From the NCBI GenBank assembly GCA_027487735.1, contig JAIYDA010000089.1:1-61694 (forward strand): 61,694 nt of DNA, given 5' to 3'. Both the position numbers and the translations under genes were made by a program. Of the stretch, positions 34,063 through 45,827 are shown piece by piece; positions within the stretch are counted from its first letter, which is position 1, and each line of letters opens with the position of its first letter. This DNA comes from Planctomycetaceae bacterium. Lineage in GTDB: Bacteria > Planctomycetota > Phycisphaerae > Phycisphaerales > UBA1924. Under the pieces are notes generated by a model. The model did no database searches, was not told where the DNA came from, and saw only the letters and a program-made list of their open reading frames with translations.

Positions 34063-34430
34063 TCGTGTCCTCCGGTGGCGTCGTCCGCGGGCGCGATGGG
34101 CACCCATTCGCGGACGGGGCATGTTAGGATGTGCGATCGCGACCGTCGGCAGAGGTGACAGGCGGCTGGGCTCCGCAAGCCATGCTGCCAACTTGGCAGA
34201 CGCGGGCACGCCAGCGCGCGTTGCTGCGTGCCAGATCACGATGGGCGACGCCCCAGCGGGAGAAATGCGGCGAGATGGGCGAGGGTTGCCCCAGTGCCTT
34301 GTTCTGGCACGCTGGTTGCATGCTGTCCGGTGTGATGGCAGCAGACGACCAAGCTGGTTTCCATTGGGGACCGCAAGGCCCGGATGACGCCATGGGCATG
34401 GGCGAAAGCTCTGCGCGTGGTGGCGGCAGA
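34063..34430. other. Divergent 368-base region between rmuC and a receiver-like gene
   Basis: The rmuC start could extend to 34121 and the receiver-like gene could start at ATG 34320, 34335 or upstream, so parts may be coding. No clear promoter boxes or repeats were found. Confidence 0.35.
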
Positions 34431-34898
34431 ATGAACTTGCTGCTGTCGCACGCTGGCTGGGAGGATGAGGCGTGGGTCGATCGTTTGCCCAGGTTGCTGG
34501 CGCCGATGGGCGTTGTCAGCCATCGGGCAGGCAGTGGCGAGGAGGCATCGCGCGTGATTCGGTCGCTGGAGATTCATCTGGCGATCGTGGACCTTGCGTT
34601 GCCCTTAGCCGAGCCCGAGAGCGAGACGCCCAGGGCGCCCGAACTCGCGGAGGGGGGCACGCGGCTGCTGGAGCTGCTGGCCCGCCTGCCAGCACCACCG
34701 CCCATGGTCGCGGTGGCGCGGCATCGCACGAGCCGAGGCGATGCGCGGGACATGAGCGAGGCGCTGCGGTGGGGGGCGTTTGCGGTGGTCAATCGTCCGC
34801 AGCGGTTGGCGGATGTGGAGCTGGTGCTGGACGTCATCAAGCGGTGCCTGGAGCGGCACTATCGCGGTCGCTGGCCTGGGAGAGGCACGAAAGAGTGA
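34431..34898 (+). CDS. Receiver-domain-like protein
   Basis: 155 residues from MNLLLSHAGWEDEAWVDRLP. Beta-1 (MNLLLS), the putative phosphoacceptor Asp in IHLAIVDLALP (near residue 49), then VAVARHR and ALRWGAFAVVNRPQRLADVE fit the order of a response-regulator receiver domain; the beta-5 Lys is replaced (VVNRP). A second Asp pair near the N-terminus is not clear, so phosphorylation is uncertain. There is no output domain. An in-frame ATG at 34335 would add 32 residues. The stop lies 78 bases before the groES start, so co-transcription is possible. Confidence 0.5.
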   Translation: MNLLLSHAGWEDEAWVDRLPRLLAPMGVVSHRAGSGEEASRVIRSLEIHLAIVDLALPLAEPESETPRAPELAEGGTRLLELLARLPAPPPMVAVARHRTSRGDARDMSEALRWGAFAVVNRPQRLADVELVLDVIKRCLERHYRGRWPGRGTKE

Positions 34899-34976
34899 GA
34901 GCGGGAAGTGGGGCGGGGGCGGAGGAGGCGTGTTCGTTGTGATCGGAAGTATTTTGCAGTTTCGTGTGGAGCAACT

Positions 34977-35285
34977 ATGTCGAAGAGCAGCAAGAGCAGT
35001 GTTCGTCCTCTGGGTGACAAGATTCTCATCAAGCGCGATGAGGCCGCGACGAAGACCGACAGCGGCATCTTTCTGCCCGAGGGCAGCAAGGACAAGCCCA
35101 AGACCGGCATCATCGAGGCTGTGGGCACCGGCGCGCTGAACACCGAGACCGGGGCGCGCATCCCGCTGAGCGTGAAGAAGGGCGACAAGGTCATCTTCAC
35201 CAGCTACGCGGGCACCGAGATCAAGATCGAGGGCACCGAGTATCTCATGATGAGTGAGGACGACGTGCTCGCGGTGATCGACTAA
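34977..35285 (+). CDS. groES: Co-chaperonin GroES
   Basis: 102 residues; the ATG at 34977 follows GTGGAGCAACT. It has the 10-kDa chaperonin pattern VRPLGDKILIKRDEAATKT, the mobile loop KTDSGIFLPEGSKDKPKTG, then VKKGDKVIFTSYAGTEIKI and the end YLMMSEDDVLAVID. It caps GroEL rings during ATP-driven folding. No CIRCE inverted repeat (TTAGCACTC-type) was found upstream. groEL follows after a small gene and a 36-bp inverted repeat, an interrupted order. Confidence 0.96.
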   Translation: MSKSSKSSVRPLGDKILIKRDEAATKTDSGIFLPEGSKDKPKTGIIEAVGTGALNTETGARIPLSVKKGDKVIFTSYAGTEIKIEGTEYLMMSEDDVLAVID

Positions 35286-35414
35286 AAGTGGATCGCGGCG
35301 AGGCGCGGGAGTGTCTTGTCGCCTCGTTAGCGCGTGCCCTGCAGCGTGCATCCGCACCACGACCGTCCGGACCACCTGAACCAAAGCCTTGACAGAAAGT
35401 CTGCCGCACTCGTT

Positions 35415-35645
35415 ATGGACTCGACTCAGCTTCGACAAGCCCTGCGGGAACTGAATGGTGAGCGTGATCTCATCATCGTGTTCTCCGATGTGCCTTCCCC
35501 CGTGCCCGGGCTTGCGAGCCTGGAGGTGCGGAAGGCGATGCTGATTCCGGATGAGGCGGACCACCTGGTGAAGGTGACCGACGGCAAGGCGGTGTATGTG
35601 ATCGATGCCGGGCGCGTCGCTTGGCTGAAGATTTCGCTGAAGTGA
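35415..35645 (+). CDS. Small hypothetical protein between groES and groEL
   Basis: 76 residues, [20 protein letters not shown], ending [18 protein letters not shown]. The fold looks alpha/beta with two strands near [11 protein letters not shown] and KAVYVIDAG. No family is recognised. A perfect TTGACA (35389-35394) lies upstream but its -10 would overlap the start codon, which would make the gene nearly leaderless. The open frame extends to 35334 with a less protein-like N-terminus. Confidence 0.55.
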   Translation: MDSTQLRQALRELNGERDLIIVFSDVPSPVPGLASLEVRKAMLIPDEADHLVKVTDGKAVYVIDAGRVAWLKISLK

Positions 35646-35655
35646 AGAAAAGAGA

Positions 35656-35829
35656 CAGCACAGAGACGCAGAGGATGAAGAGCAAGATGAGAGGACAGGG
35701 AGTGCGGTGGGTGGTGTGAAGCAAGAGCGCAAAAAAGATGGTGCGGGCGGGCCGTGCTCGCAACATCGCCTTCTCTCTTCGACATCTTTCCCACTCATCT
35801 TGCTCTGTGTCCTCTGCGTCTCTGTGCTG
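35656..35829. repeat. 36-bp inverted repeat (MITE-like) before groEL
   Basis: The arms are 35656-35691 and 35794-35829, matching in 33 of 36 positions as reverse complements; the core is CTCTGCGTCTCTGTGCTG. The 102 bases between the arms have no gene. The element fills most of the space between the small gene and groEL. The words TCCTCTGCGTCTCTGTG are of a kind seen repeatedly between genes of planctomycetes and other bacteria. Confidence 0.7.
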
Positions 35830-35875
35830 AAGATTTCGACCAACCCAATACCCAAAACCCTCAAGAGGAGTTTGA

Positions 35876-37513
<1,638 letters not shown>

Positions 37514-37571
37514 TCCGCATGAGGCGCAATCCGCACCCCGGTTGCGCCGTGTGTTGTGAACGTGAAGTATG

Positions 37572-37606
37572 AGGCCCCGCAGCGAGGTGCTGCGGGGCCT
37601 TTGTTT
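37572..37606 (+). terminator. Terminator after groEL
   Basis: Perfect 12-bp stem AGGCCCCGCAGC / GCTGCGGGGCCT with a five-base loop, then TTGTTT. Located between the convergent groEL and carB genes. Confidence 0.85.
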
Positions 37607-37659
37607 ATCAGAGGTGACGATGCGTCCAAAGTGCGGGCGGTAGGCAATCCACCACTTGC

Positions 37660-40600
37660 TTAGCCTCCCCGCTGCAACGCCAGAAAGTCCTGCATCGCCG
37701 CGACGCCCCACGACTGCGCTCGCATCGCCTCGATCGCTCGCGCCGCGGCAACGGCGGCGGTGGCGGTGGTGATCATCGGCACGTTGAGGCGCACGGCGGT
37801 GCTGCGGATGCGGCCCTCGTCGGTCTTCCAGCCTGTGCGGGTGGGCGTGTTGATGATGAGGCTGATCTGGTTGTTGTGCATCAGGTCGAGCACGTTTGGG
37901 CGAGAGCCCGCGGCGATTTTTTGCAGCACCTGCACGCGGATGTTGTGCTTCTCGAGGTAGGCCGCGGTGCCATCGGTGGCCCACACCTGAAACCCGATCG
38001 CGGCGAGGGTGCGAACGGGCTCGACGATGGTGGGGCGGTCGGTCTCGCGCACGCTGACGAAGACGCCGCCCTTCGCAGGGTCGGTGGGCAGCTTGATGCC
38101 CGCGGCCATCTGGCTCTTGGCGAAGGCGATGGGCAGGCTTGCGTCGATGCCCATGACCTCGCCCGTGCTGCGCATCTCGGGCCCGAGCACGACGTCGACG
38201 CCAGGAAACTTGCCGAAGGGGAAGACGCTTTCCTTGATCGCGAAGTACTTCAGGCTCGTGGGGTGGAAGACCTCGCGCTCGCGCAGCAGCGCGGCGAGCG
38301 GCGCGCCCATCATGGCCTTGGCGGCGATGGCGGGCCAGGGCGTGTGCGTGGCTTTGCCCACAAAGGGCACGGTGCGTGAGGCGCGGGGGTTCACCTCGAT
38401 GACGTAGATCTGCTCATTCCGCACCGCAAGTTGCAGGTTCATCAGCCCGCACACTTGCAGTTCCTTCGCCATCGCGAGGGCGAGCGTCTCGATGCGAGCG
38501 ACGACGCTCGCGGGCAGCGATGCGGGGGGCAGGCTGCATGCGCTGTCGCCACTGTGAATGCCCGCTTGCTCGATCTGCTCCATGATGCCCGCGACCACGG
38601 CGGTTGCGGTGCTCGCGTTGCCCGGGCGATAGTCGGCGACGACATCGACGTCGACCTCGGTCGCGCCATCGAGGAACTTGTCGATGAGCACCGGGGCATC
38701 GTCGAGCCCGGCTTGCTTGAGGGCGGTGCCGATGAAGCTGCGGAGGGCCGTTTCGTCGCTGCAGATCTCCATGCCGCGACCGCCCAGCACGTAGCTGGGG
38801 CGGATGAGCACGGGGTAGCCGATCTTGCGTGCGACCGCGATGGCCTCATCGAGCGAGCGTGCGGTGCCCGCGGGCGGACGCTGGAGATTCAGCTTCTCGA
38901 GCACGTCGTCAAAGCGGCGGCGATCTTCAGCACGGTCGATGGAGTCGGGACTCGTGCCGATGATCGGCGCGCCCGCCATGACCAGCCCCTTCGCGAGGTT
39001 GAGGGGTGTCTGGCCGCCGAACTGGACGATGATGCCGTGGACGCCGCGCGTGAGTGGCGTGCCGCGGTTTGCGATGGGTGCGTCAAGCCGCTCGACGACG
39101 TTCAGTGTGTCTTCGAGCGTCAGCGGCTCAAAGAACAGCAGGTCGCTCGTGTCGTAGTCGGTGCTCACTGTCTCGGGGTTGCTGTTGATCATCACGCTCT
39201 CAAAGCCCAGCTCCTTGGCGGCGAAGGCGGCGTGGCAGCAGCAATAGTCAAACTCGATGCCCTGGCCAATGCGGTTGGGCCCGCCACCGATGATGATGAC
39301 CTTGGGCGTGGACGTGAGGCGGACTTCGTCTTCAGCGAGCGCGACGGGCGCGCTGGGCTGCGAGGCGGTGCCCACCGTGCGGGATCCGCGCTCGTAGGTG
39401 CTGTAGTAGTAGGGCGTGATGGCGGCAAACTCTGCGGCGCAGGTGTCGACGAGTTTGTACACGGGCAGCACGCCCAGTTGCTTGCGACGGGCCCGGACTT
39501 GCAGGATCGCCTTCTCGCTGATCTCACCCAGGAACAGGTTCGCGAGTTGCGGGTCGCTGTACCCAAGCTGCTTGGCTTGCAGCATGGTGCTGGCGGAGAG
39601 GTCTTCCAGCTTCGTGTGCGTGCACAGCACGTCTTCAAACTCCACGAGCTGCGCGATCTGATCGAGGAACCACGGGTCGATGTTCGTGAGCTTCTGGATG
39701 CGTTCGATGCTCCAGCCCATCTTCATCGCGTAGCGAATGTAATAGAGCCTGCCCTGGCTCGGCACGCTGAGCTTGCGGGCGAGCTTGTCGTGCGCAATGG
39801 GCCACTCGATGGGCTGGCCATCCGCGGTCCGCAGGCCCGTGTCGCTGTTGGCTCCCTTGGGCTCGATGCCTTCGTCATCGCCCGCCGAGCTGCCGCTGCG
39901 CAGGGCGGGCGTGCCCAGCACATCGAGCACGAGCTGCTCGTGCTCCACCGCACGCATCGCCGCCATCCACTTGTCGTTGCGATCGAGGCCCAGTCCGAAC
40001 CGCTTGACCTCCATGCTGCGGATGACCTTTTGCAGCGCCTCCTTGAAGGTGCGACCAATCGCCATCGCCTCGCCCACGCTCTTCATCTGTGTGGTCAGCG
40101 TCTCATCGGCCTCGGGGAACTTCTCGAAGGTCCAGCGCGGCATCTTCACGACGACGTAGTCGATCGCGGGCTCGAAGCATGCGCTGGTGGTGCCCGTGAT
40201 GTCGTTCTTCAGCTCGTCGAGCGTGTAGCCGATCGCGAGCTTCGCCGCGATCTTGGCGATGGGGAAGCCCGTGGCTTTGCTCGCGAGCGCGCTGCTGCGG
40301 CTCACGCGCGGGTTCATCTCGACGACGACCATCTCGAAGGGCTTGCTGCCGTCGGCGTTGGGCTTGGGGTTGGGGTTGACGGCAAACTGCACGTTGCTGC
40401 CGCCCGTCTCGACGCCCACCGCCCGCATGATGGCGAGCGCCGCGTCGCGCATCGCCTGATATTCCTTGTCCGTCAGCGTCATGATCGGCGCGACGGTGAT
40501 GCTGTCGCCCGTGTGCACGCCCATGGGGTCGATGTTCTCGATGCCGCAGACGATGATGCAGTTGTCCTTCTTGTCGCGCACGACCTCGAGCTCAAACTCT

Positions 40601-41286
40601 TTCCACCCAATCACGCTCTGGTCGATCTGCACCTGCGTGATCATGCTCGCGGCCAATCCCCGGCTCACGATGTCGCGGAACTCTTCGAGGTTGTAAGCGA
40701 TGCCGCCGCCCGTGCCGCCCAGCGTAAAGGCGGGGCGAATGATCGCTGGCAGCCCGATCTCCTTCAGGAAGGTTTCGGCATCTGCAAGGGTCTTGACCGT
40801 CTTGGCCTTGGGCAGCTTGAGGTTGATGCCCTCGCAGATGTCCTTAAAAATCTGGCGATCCTCGGCACGATGAATCACCTCGCGATTCGCGCCGATCATC
40901 TCGATGCCGAACTCTTGGAGCGTGCCATTGTCCCACAGCGCGCACGCGCAGTTCAGGGCCGTCTGCCCGCCCAGCGTGGGCAGGATGGCATCGATCGCGA
41001 AGCCAGCTTCGCCCCGGGCCTTTGCTTCTTTCGCGCGGGCGAGCTCCTTCTCGATAATCTTGCGGACGCCCTCGGGCGTGATGGGCTCGATGTATGTCCG
41101 ATCGCTGAACTGCGGATCGGTCATGATGGTCGCGGGGTTGCTGTTCACCAGCACGATGCGGAAGCCCTCGGCCTTCAGCGCCTTGCACGCCTGCGTGCCC
41201 GAGTAGTCAAACTCGCACCCCTGCCCGATGACGATGGGGCCCGAGCCGAGAACGAGGATCGTTTTGATGTCGGTGCGCTTGGGCAT
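37660..41286 (-). CDS. carB: Carbamoyl-phosphate synthase large subunit
   Basis: 1208 residues from [20 protein letters not shown]. Two ATP-grasp halves: the first with [34 protein letters not shown] and [20 protein letters not shown]; the second with [33 protein letters not shown] and [19 protein letters not shown]. The allosteric MGS-like domain at the C-terminus has [20 protein letters not shown]. It makes carbamoyl phosphate for pyrimidines and arginine with CarA, which is not in the window. It is longer than the usual about 1070 residues because of extra stretches near the oligomerisation domain, such as [20 protein letters not shown] near residues 465-485. It converges with groEL. Confidence 0.97.
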   Translation of the reverse strand: MPKRTDIKTILVLGSGPIVIGQGCEFDYSGTQACKALKAEGFRIVLVNSNPATIMTDPQFSDRTYIEPITPEGVRKIIEKELARAKEAKARGEAGFAIDAILPTLGGQTALNCACALWDNGTLQEFGIEMIGANREVIHRAEDRQIFKDICEGINLKLPKAKTVKTLADAETFLKEIGLPAIIRPAFTLGGTGGGIAYNLEEFRDIVSRGLAASMITQVQIDQSVIGWKEFELEVVRDKKDNCIIVCGIENIDPMGVHTGDSITVAPIMTLTDKEYQAMRDAALAIMRAVGVETGGSNVQFAVNPNPKPNADGSKPFEMVVVEMNPRVSRSSALASKATGFPIAKIAAKLAIGYTLDELKNDITGTTSACFEPAIDYVVVKMPRWTFEKFPEADETLTTQMKSVGEAMAIGRTFKEALQKVIRSMEVKRFGLGLDRNDKWMAAMRAVEHEQLVLDVLGTPALRSGSSAGDDEGIEPKGANSDTGLRTADGQPIEWPIAHDKLARKLSVPSQGRLYYIRYAMKMGWSIERIQKLTNIDPWFLDQIAQLVEFEDVLCTHTKLEDLSASTMLQAKQLGYSDPQLANLFLGEISEKAILQVRARRKQLGVLPVYKLVDTCAAEFAAITPYYYSTYERGSRTVGTASQPSAPVALAEDEVRLTSTPKVIIIGGGPNRIGQGIEFDYCCCHAAFAAKELGFESVMINSNPETVSTDYDTSDLLFFEPLTLEDTLNVVERLDAPIANRGTPLTRGVHGIIVQFGGQTPLNLAKGLVMAGAPIIGTSPDSIDRAEDRRRFDDVLEKLNLQRPPAGTARSLDEAIAVARKIGYPVLIRPSYVLGGRGMEICSDETALRSFIGTALKQAGLDDAPVLIDKFLDGATEVDVDVVADYRPGNASTATAVVAGIMEQIEQAGIHSGDSACSLPPASLPASVVARIETLALAMAKELQVCGLMNLQLAVRNEQIYVIEVNPRASRTVPFVGKATHTPWPAIAAKAMMGAPLAALLREREVFHPTSLKYFAIKESVFPFGKFPGVDVVLGPEMRSTGEVMGIDASLPIAFAKSQMAAGIKLPTDPAKGGVFVSVRETDRPTIVEPVRTLAAIGFQVWATDGTAAYLEKHNIRVQVLQKIAAGSRPNVLDLMHNNQISLIINTPTRTGWKTDEGRIRSTAVRLNVPMITTATAAVAAARAIEAMRAQSWGVAAMQDFLALQRGG

Positions 41287-41445
41287 GGTGGGTTCGCGGA
41301 GAGTGGGGCGGGGCGGGCGTGCGGACCGGCGTCGGCGCGATGGGCGCAAACTGGGCAACCATAGTCCGTCGCGATGGGGAGTCAACGCGCTGGGGCGGGT
41401 TGCTTGCCCCGAGTTGCCAGCCCAGCGGAGCTGCGAGCAACGCGG

Positions 41446-42933
41446 CTAAAGCAAGGGCCCGAGCAGTTGCGCGCAGTTATCGACGAACCGCTTGCTCAGG
41501 CTGCGGGCGAGCCACGCCTGCTTGTCTACGGCTTTGCTCTGGGAGATGTAGTGCAGCTGCAGGTTCCGAAGCTGCGCAGAAAAGCTGGGCTCATAGATGA
41601 ACAACGTCGCCTCGAAGTTGAGCCAAAAGCTCCGCATGTCGAAGTTCGCGCTGCCGATGACGCCAAACTGGCGGTCCACGATCATCAGCTTCGCGTGCAG
41701 CAGCCCTCGCTGGTGGCGGTAGATCGTCACGCCCGCCTCCAGCAGGTCGGTAAAGTGGCTCTTGGCCGCTGCGCTCACGAGCGCACTGTCGCTCCGCGCT
41801 GGCACCACGATCGTGACCTGCACGCCCCGCAGCGCCGCGTTGATGAGCCCCGCCTTGGTCGCTTCGTCGGGCACGAAGTAGGGCGTGGTGAGCAGAATCT
41901 CCTCGCGTGCCTGAAAGAGCATCGCGAGCAGCGCGTGGTGAATGGCATCGGGCCTTGGGCCGGGCCCGCTGGGCACCAGGTGCACCGTCGCTGGCCCCTC
42001 CAGCGAGGGGCGCGGCAGAAAGTCGCGGACGTTCAGCACCTGCTCTTCGCTGTCCATCGCCCAGTCGTGCAAAAACGTTGCCTGCAATGCCTGCACCGTG
42101 GGCCCCCGCACTCGCACCGTCGCGTCAATCCAAGGCCCCACGCGCGTGCCCAGGCGCTTCGCGAAGTTCTCCTGCGTGATGTTCTGGCTGCCGCAATACG
42201 CGATCACGCTGTCGATCACCGCGATCTTCCGGTGGTTCCGCAAGTCCACCCGCGCAAAGAGGGCCCGCAGCGGGCTGGCTGGCAGCGCCTCGACCACAGG
42301 CACGCCCGCAGCTCGCATCCGCTCCGCAAGGTCGCTCCTGAGCAAAGCGCGGCTGCCCACAGAATCCACCAGCACGCGGCACGCCACGCCGCGTTTGCTC
42401 GCCGCGATCAGCGCTTCTCCGACGCGTGTGCCCTGCTCGTCAGGCTCCCAGATGTAAAACACAAGGTGGCAGCTGCGTTGGCTCCGTGCGATGTCTTCGC
42501 ACAATCGTGCGATGAACTCCTCCGAGTCGCGAATCAGCTCCAGGGCGTTGCCCTTGAGCGGAGGCATGGCCGTGACGCTCGACGCAAGCACCGTGAGATG
42601 GCGATAGTGCTCGGCACTTTCTTCGACGGTGACACGCTGCTCGCGCAGGTGTGCAAGGGCGGGCTCGTCGATGTCCTTGTTCAGCCGCTCATACTTCGCT
42701 GCCCGCCTGCTGCCCAAGCGATTCTCACCAATGAGCAGATAGAGCACCGTGGACGCAAACGGAACAAGAACGAGCACCACGATCCACGCCAGGGTGTCGG
42801 GCACGGGCGTGCGCCGCAGAATCACGCGCCCAGCAAACCCCAGGCGAACCAGCACATCGAGCACCACCAGCGCAGTCCCGCCCCAGCCGAGCAAGGCAGT
42901 CCACAACGCGGCTTCCATCAGGGGCACGGGCAT
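41446..42933 (-). CDS. cls: Cardiolipin synthase (phospholipase D family)
   Basis: 495 residues from MPVPLMEAALWTALLG; MEAAL at 42918 is the alternative start. Two N-terminal membrane helices (TALLGWGGTALVVLDVLVRL and LAWIVVLVLVPFASTVLYLL) are followed by the two HKD motifs: HRKIAVIDSVIAYCGSQN (near residue 233) and HAKLMIVDRQFGVIGSANFD (near 411). Each keeps His, Lys and Asp. It joins two phosphatidylglycerol molecules into cardiolipin in the membrane. It is divergent from the beta-CASP gene with 80 bases between. Confidence 0.93.
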   Translation of the reverse strand: MPVPLMEAALWTALLGWGGTALVVLDVLVRLGFAGRVILRRTPVPDTLAWIVVLVLVPFASTVLYLLIGENRLGSRRAAKYERLNKDIDEPALAHLREQRVTVEESAEHYRHLTVLASSVTAMPPLKGNALELIRDSEEFIARLCEDIARSQRSCHLVFYIWEPDEQGTRVGEALIAASKRGVACRVLVDSVGSRALLRSDLAERMRAAGVPVVEALPASPLRALFARVDLRNHRKIAVIDSVIAYCGSQNITQENFAKRLGTRVGPWIDATVRVRGPTVQALQATFLHDWAMDSEEQVLNVRDFLPRPSLEGPATVHLVPSGPGPRPDAIHHALLAMLFQAREEILLTTPYFVPDEATKAGLINAALRGVQVTIVVPARSDSALVSAAAKSHFTDLLEAGVTIYRHQRGLLHAKLMIVDRQFGVIGSANFDMRSFWLNFEATLFIYEPSFSAQLRNLQLHYISQSKAVDKQAWLARSLSKRFVDNCAQLLGPLL

Positions 42934-43012
42934 GCAGCAGCATAAGCGGACTCGCGAGCATTCCGCCATTCCGCAGCTGGCACCATCGCACCACGTCCGA
43001 GCGACCCTACAA

Positions 43013-44452
43013 ATGCACATGAAGCTCTCGTTCTTTGGCGCAGCGGGTGAGGTCACTGGGTCGTGCTCGCTGCTGGAGGTCGGTCGCAGCAAGGTGCTCA
43101 TCGATTGCGGCATGCACCAGGGCGATCGCCTTGCCGACGCGCGCAACCGCCGCGAACTGCCCTTCAGCGTGCAAGACCTCAGCGCGGTCGTGCTCACGCA
43201 CGCACACATCGACCACAGCGGGCGGCTGCCCCTGCTCGCCAAGCATGGCCTGAAGGCCCCCATCTACGCCACCCCAGCCACCTGCAAGCTCGCCGGCATT
43301 CTGCTCGAGGACAGTGCCTTGCTGCAAGAGGTCGATGCGATGCGCGACAGCGTGCGCAACGCTCGCAGGGGCCTTCCACCCATCGAGCCGCTGTACACCC
43401 CCAAGCACGTGCCCCCGGTGCTCGCCCTGCTGCGAGACTTGCCCTATGGCCGTTCATATGAGATCGCCCCGGGCATCTCGCTGCGATTCAGCGATGCGGG
43501 GCACATCCTGGGGAGCGCGAGCGTTGAGCTCTCCGTCACCGAGCCCGACGGCACGAAGAAGCTCATCGTCCTGAGTGCCGACATCGGGCCCAAGGGCATG
43601 CCGCTGCTGCGCGATCCCGTGCCCCCCGTCATGGAAGGGCGCAAGCCCGACCTCGTGGTGCTCGAGAGCACCTATGGCGATCGCGACCACCGCGCGCCCG
43701 AAGCCACCATCGAAGAGTTTGCAGGCCTGCTGCGCGAGGCAATGTGGGACAAGTGCAAGGTGCTCGTGCCCGCCTTCGCCGTCGGGCGAACCCAGACGCT
43801 GCTCTATCACCTGAGAGCGCTCAGCGACAGCGGCCGCTGCCCGCGCTTCCCGGTGTTTCTCGACAGCCCGATGGCAGTGAAGGCCACGCAACTGTTCCAG
43901 CACTTTCGCAAGGAGCTGGACGAAGAGTCCATCCGCCTGCTCTCGCAAGGCGACGACCCGATGGGCCTGAACGAAGTCACCCCCGTCGCCTCAGGCAAGG
44001 ACAGCCAAGCCCTCAACGATCGCCATGGCGCGATGGTCATCATCGCCGCCAGCGGCATGTGCAACGGCGGGCGCATCATGCACCATCTCAAGCACAACCT
44101 CTACAAGCGCGACGTGCGCATCATCATCGCGGGCTATCAGGCCCAGGGCACGCTCGGGCGAAGGCTCGTGGATGGTGCCGACGAGGTGCGCATCATGGGC
44201 GAGACAGTCGTCGTGCGAGCCAAGATTCACACCATGGGCGGGCTGAGTGCCCACGCGGGCCAGACCGAGCTGCTTTCCTGGGCACGCACCTACGCACCCG
44301 CTGCCTCAGGAACCACACCCAACACGAAGGCCCCGCTGTTCGTCCTGACGCATGGCGAAGACAAGCCGCGCGAGGCCCTTGCCACCAAGCTGCGCGACAC
44401 GATGGGCGTGAAGACACAGTGCCCGCAGTGGGGCGGCTTCGTCGAGCTGTAG
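43013..44452 (+). CDS. Metallo-beta-lactamase fold beta-CASP RNA nuclease
   Basis: 479 residues, starting MHMKLSFFGAAGEVTGSCSL (a second Met at 43019). The zinc motif is HAHIDHSG (near residues 62-69), with ADIGPKGMPL and VLESTYGDRDH following. The beta-CASP region has AFAVGRTQTLLYHL and VIIAASGMCNGGRIMHHLKH, and the C-terminal motif THGEDKPREALATKL fits an RNA-specificity (CPSF-like) domain. Such enzymes process RNA 3' ends or decay mRNA. The function in this organism is inferred from family only. Confidence 0.92.
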   Translation: MHMKLSFFGAAGEVTGSCSLLEVGRSKVLIDCGMHQGDRLADARNRRELPFSVQDLSAVVLTHAHIDHSGRLPLLAKHGLKAPIYATPATCKLAGILLEDSALLQEVDAMRDSVRNARRGLPPIEPLYTPKHVPPVLALLRDLPYGRSYEIAPGISLRFSDAGHILGSASVELSVTEPDGTKKLIVLSADIGPKGMPLLRDPVPPVMEGRKPDLVVLESTYGDRDHRAPEATIEEFAGLLREAMWDKCKVLVPAFAVGRTQTLLYHLRALSDSGRCPRFPVFLDSPMAVKATQLFQHFRKELDEESIRLLSQGDDPMGLNEVTPVASGKDSQALNDRHGAMVIIAASGMCNGGRIMHHLKHNLYKRDVRIIIAGYQAQGTLGRRLVDGADEVRIMGETVVVRAKIHTMGGLSAHAGQTELLSWARTYAPAASGTTPNTKAPLFVLTHGEDKPREALATKLRDTMGVKTQCPQWGGFVEL

Positions 44453-44507
44453 GACGAGTTCTCCGCGCGGCACGGGCACCGAAGGACCAGCGGCGTCGCT
44501 GCCTCGC

Positions 44508-45662
44508 TCACGCCAACTCGTCCCACCGAATCCGCCGCCACGTCCCCGCACTCGCCGCCGGCACCGCGCCGCTCGCAAACCACACGGTGCGCGATGCCGG
44601 GTGCGCAACACTGCTGTAGATCGTGCGGAGTGCGCTGCCAGGTGTCGCCACGCGCATCTCCACGCGCTCGTCGCCGAGCACCTCGGTGAGATCATCTGGA
44701 AGGTGCTCCGGGTGGGCGGTGCTCAGCAGGTGCTCAAGCCTGTTGTACCGGCTCACGGTGCCGTTGCTCACGCTCACACGAGGCGGCAAGGGCTGTCCGG
44801 TCGCCTCGTCGATGTCGCGCGGGTGCTTGTGCTGGCAGTGGTTGGTCGCAAACAGCAGTTCTCGCTCCCCGTGCTGCGTCGCCACCATCCAAGGATCAAT
44901 GCGACGTGAACTCGCACGCCCGCACTCATAGATCGCCCGCTCCCCCGTTCGCCCTTCCGCCGCAAACAGCAGCACGCCCCGATCGCGGTCTGTGTGTGCG
45001 ATAAAGGCCTCCAGCTGCGTGAGCGACGCGCACGTCTCCAGCGCCTCACGCATCCAGATGAGCCAACTGATGCAGCTCACGCCAGCCCGCGGCTCATCGT
45101 GCGATAGCAGCGTGTGCATGTGCAGCCACAGCCCCTCGGCGTTCATCCCCGTGTCGCAATCGATGTCGCCCATCAGCCCTACAGACAAGCTCGGAATCCG
45201 CCCGGGCACGCTATGAAACACCGCTGCTGTGCCTCGGCTGAGCGTCGCCTCATACCAGTCGCAGTTTCTTGCCACCCAGGCTTCGCCGCGCTCGCCAGTG
45301 CAGATCACGCCGCTGCACATCGGACCGCTTGCGCCGATGAGCGATGCCGGAGCGCTGGTCGATGCCTGTCCCTGCGGTGCACTCGGTGCCGCAATGTCGG
45401 CATACAGCCACTGCTGCACCACGCTCGCGCTCACGCGCGCCCCCTGCGCGAGTGCCTCCATCTGAAGCTGGTAATGCTCGGGCAACGTCCTCGCCCAGCG
45501 ATGCGCGAACGCGGGCATGTCGTCGCGCTGCGTGCGCGTGATCGGCGCAAGCGACGCGAGATATGCCTCGAATCTCGCTGGGTGCAGCAGGTGCTCGCAG
45601 GCCTTGCCATAGGCATAGCCCGCTTCCTCAAAGCCGCCCGGCAAGCGCAAGAGATGAAACAT
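44508..45662 (-). CDS. C45-family (penicillin acyltransferase-like) Ntn hydrolase
   Basis: 384 residues from the ATG at 45662 (AAAGG upstream); a GTG at 45674 is possible. The segment GPMCSGVICTGERGEAWVAR NCDW carries the Cys that in C45/acyl-CoA:6-APA acyltransferases becomes the N-terminal nucleophile after self-cleavage, followed by the characteristic ARNxDW. MGDIDCDTGMNAEGLWLHMH continues the Ntn core. The substrate is unknown; related proteins acylate or hydrolyse amides. It stands alone between the nuclease and a zinc-ribbon protein. Confidence 0.75.
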   Translation of the reverse strand: MFHLLRLPGGFEEAGYAYGKACEHLLHPARFEAYLASLAPITRTQRDDMPAFAHRWARTLPEHYQLQMEALAQGARVSASVVQQWLYADIAAPSAPQGQASTSAPASLIGASGPMCSGVICTGERGEAWVARNCDWYEATLSRGTAAVFHSVPGRIPSLSVGLMGDIDCDTGMNAEGLWLHMHTLLSHDEPRAGVSCISWLIWMREALETCASLTQLEAFIAHTDRDRGVLLFAAEGRTGERAIYECGRASSRRIDPWMVATQHGERELLFATNHCQHKHPRDIDEATGQPLPPRVSVSNGTVSRYNRLEHLLSTAHPEHLPDDLTEVLGDERVEMRVATPGSALRTIYSSVAHPASRTVWFASGAVPAASAGTWRRIRWDELA

Positions 45663-45827
45663 GCCTTTGTTCACAAGGCAACCGTTCGCCTTGCTTGCGC
45701 CGGGCGATGCTCCTGGAACGCGAAATCTCCCTTAAAGCAGCGGGATTGGGCTTGTGTATCATGCCGCGTGCCAACACGCGACGGCGATGCACGCCCCCAA
45801 CGCCGCAACCACCACGTACCTCCGTAC

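Noticed and set aside
34899..34976. CIRCE heat-shock operator before groES
   Set aside because: No GCACTC-N9-GAGTGC-like dyad is present.
35389..35417. TTGACA promoter for the small gene before groEL
   Set aside because: The only -10 at proper distance overlaps the start codon and matches poorly; kept as a note in the gene entry only.
38431..41364. A 977-residue open frame antisense to carB
   Set aside because: It mirrors the codon pattern of carB in GC-rich DNA; the composition is His/Arg/Asp-rich without motifs, while the other strand has all CarB motifs.
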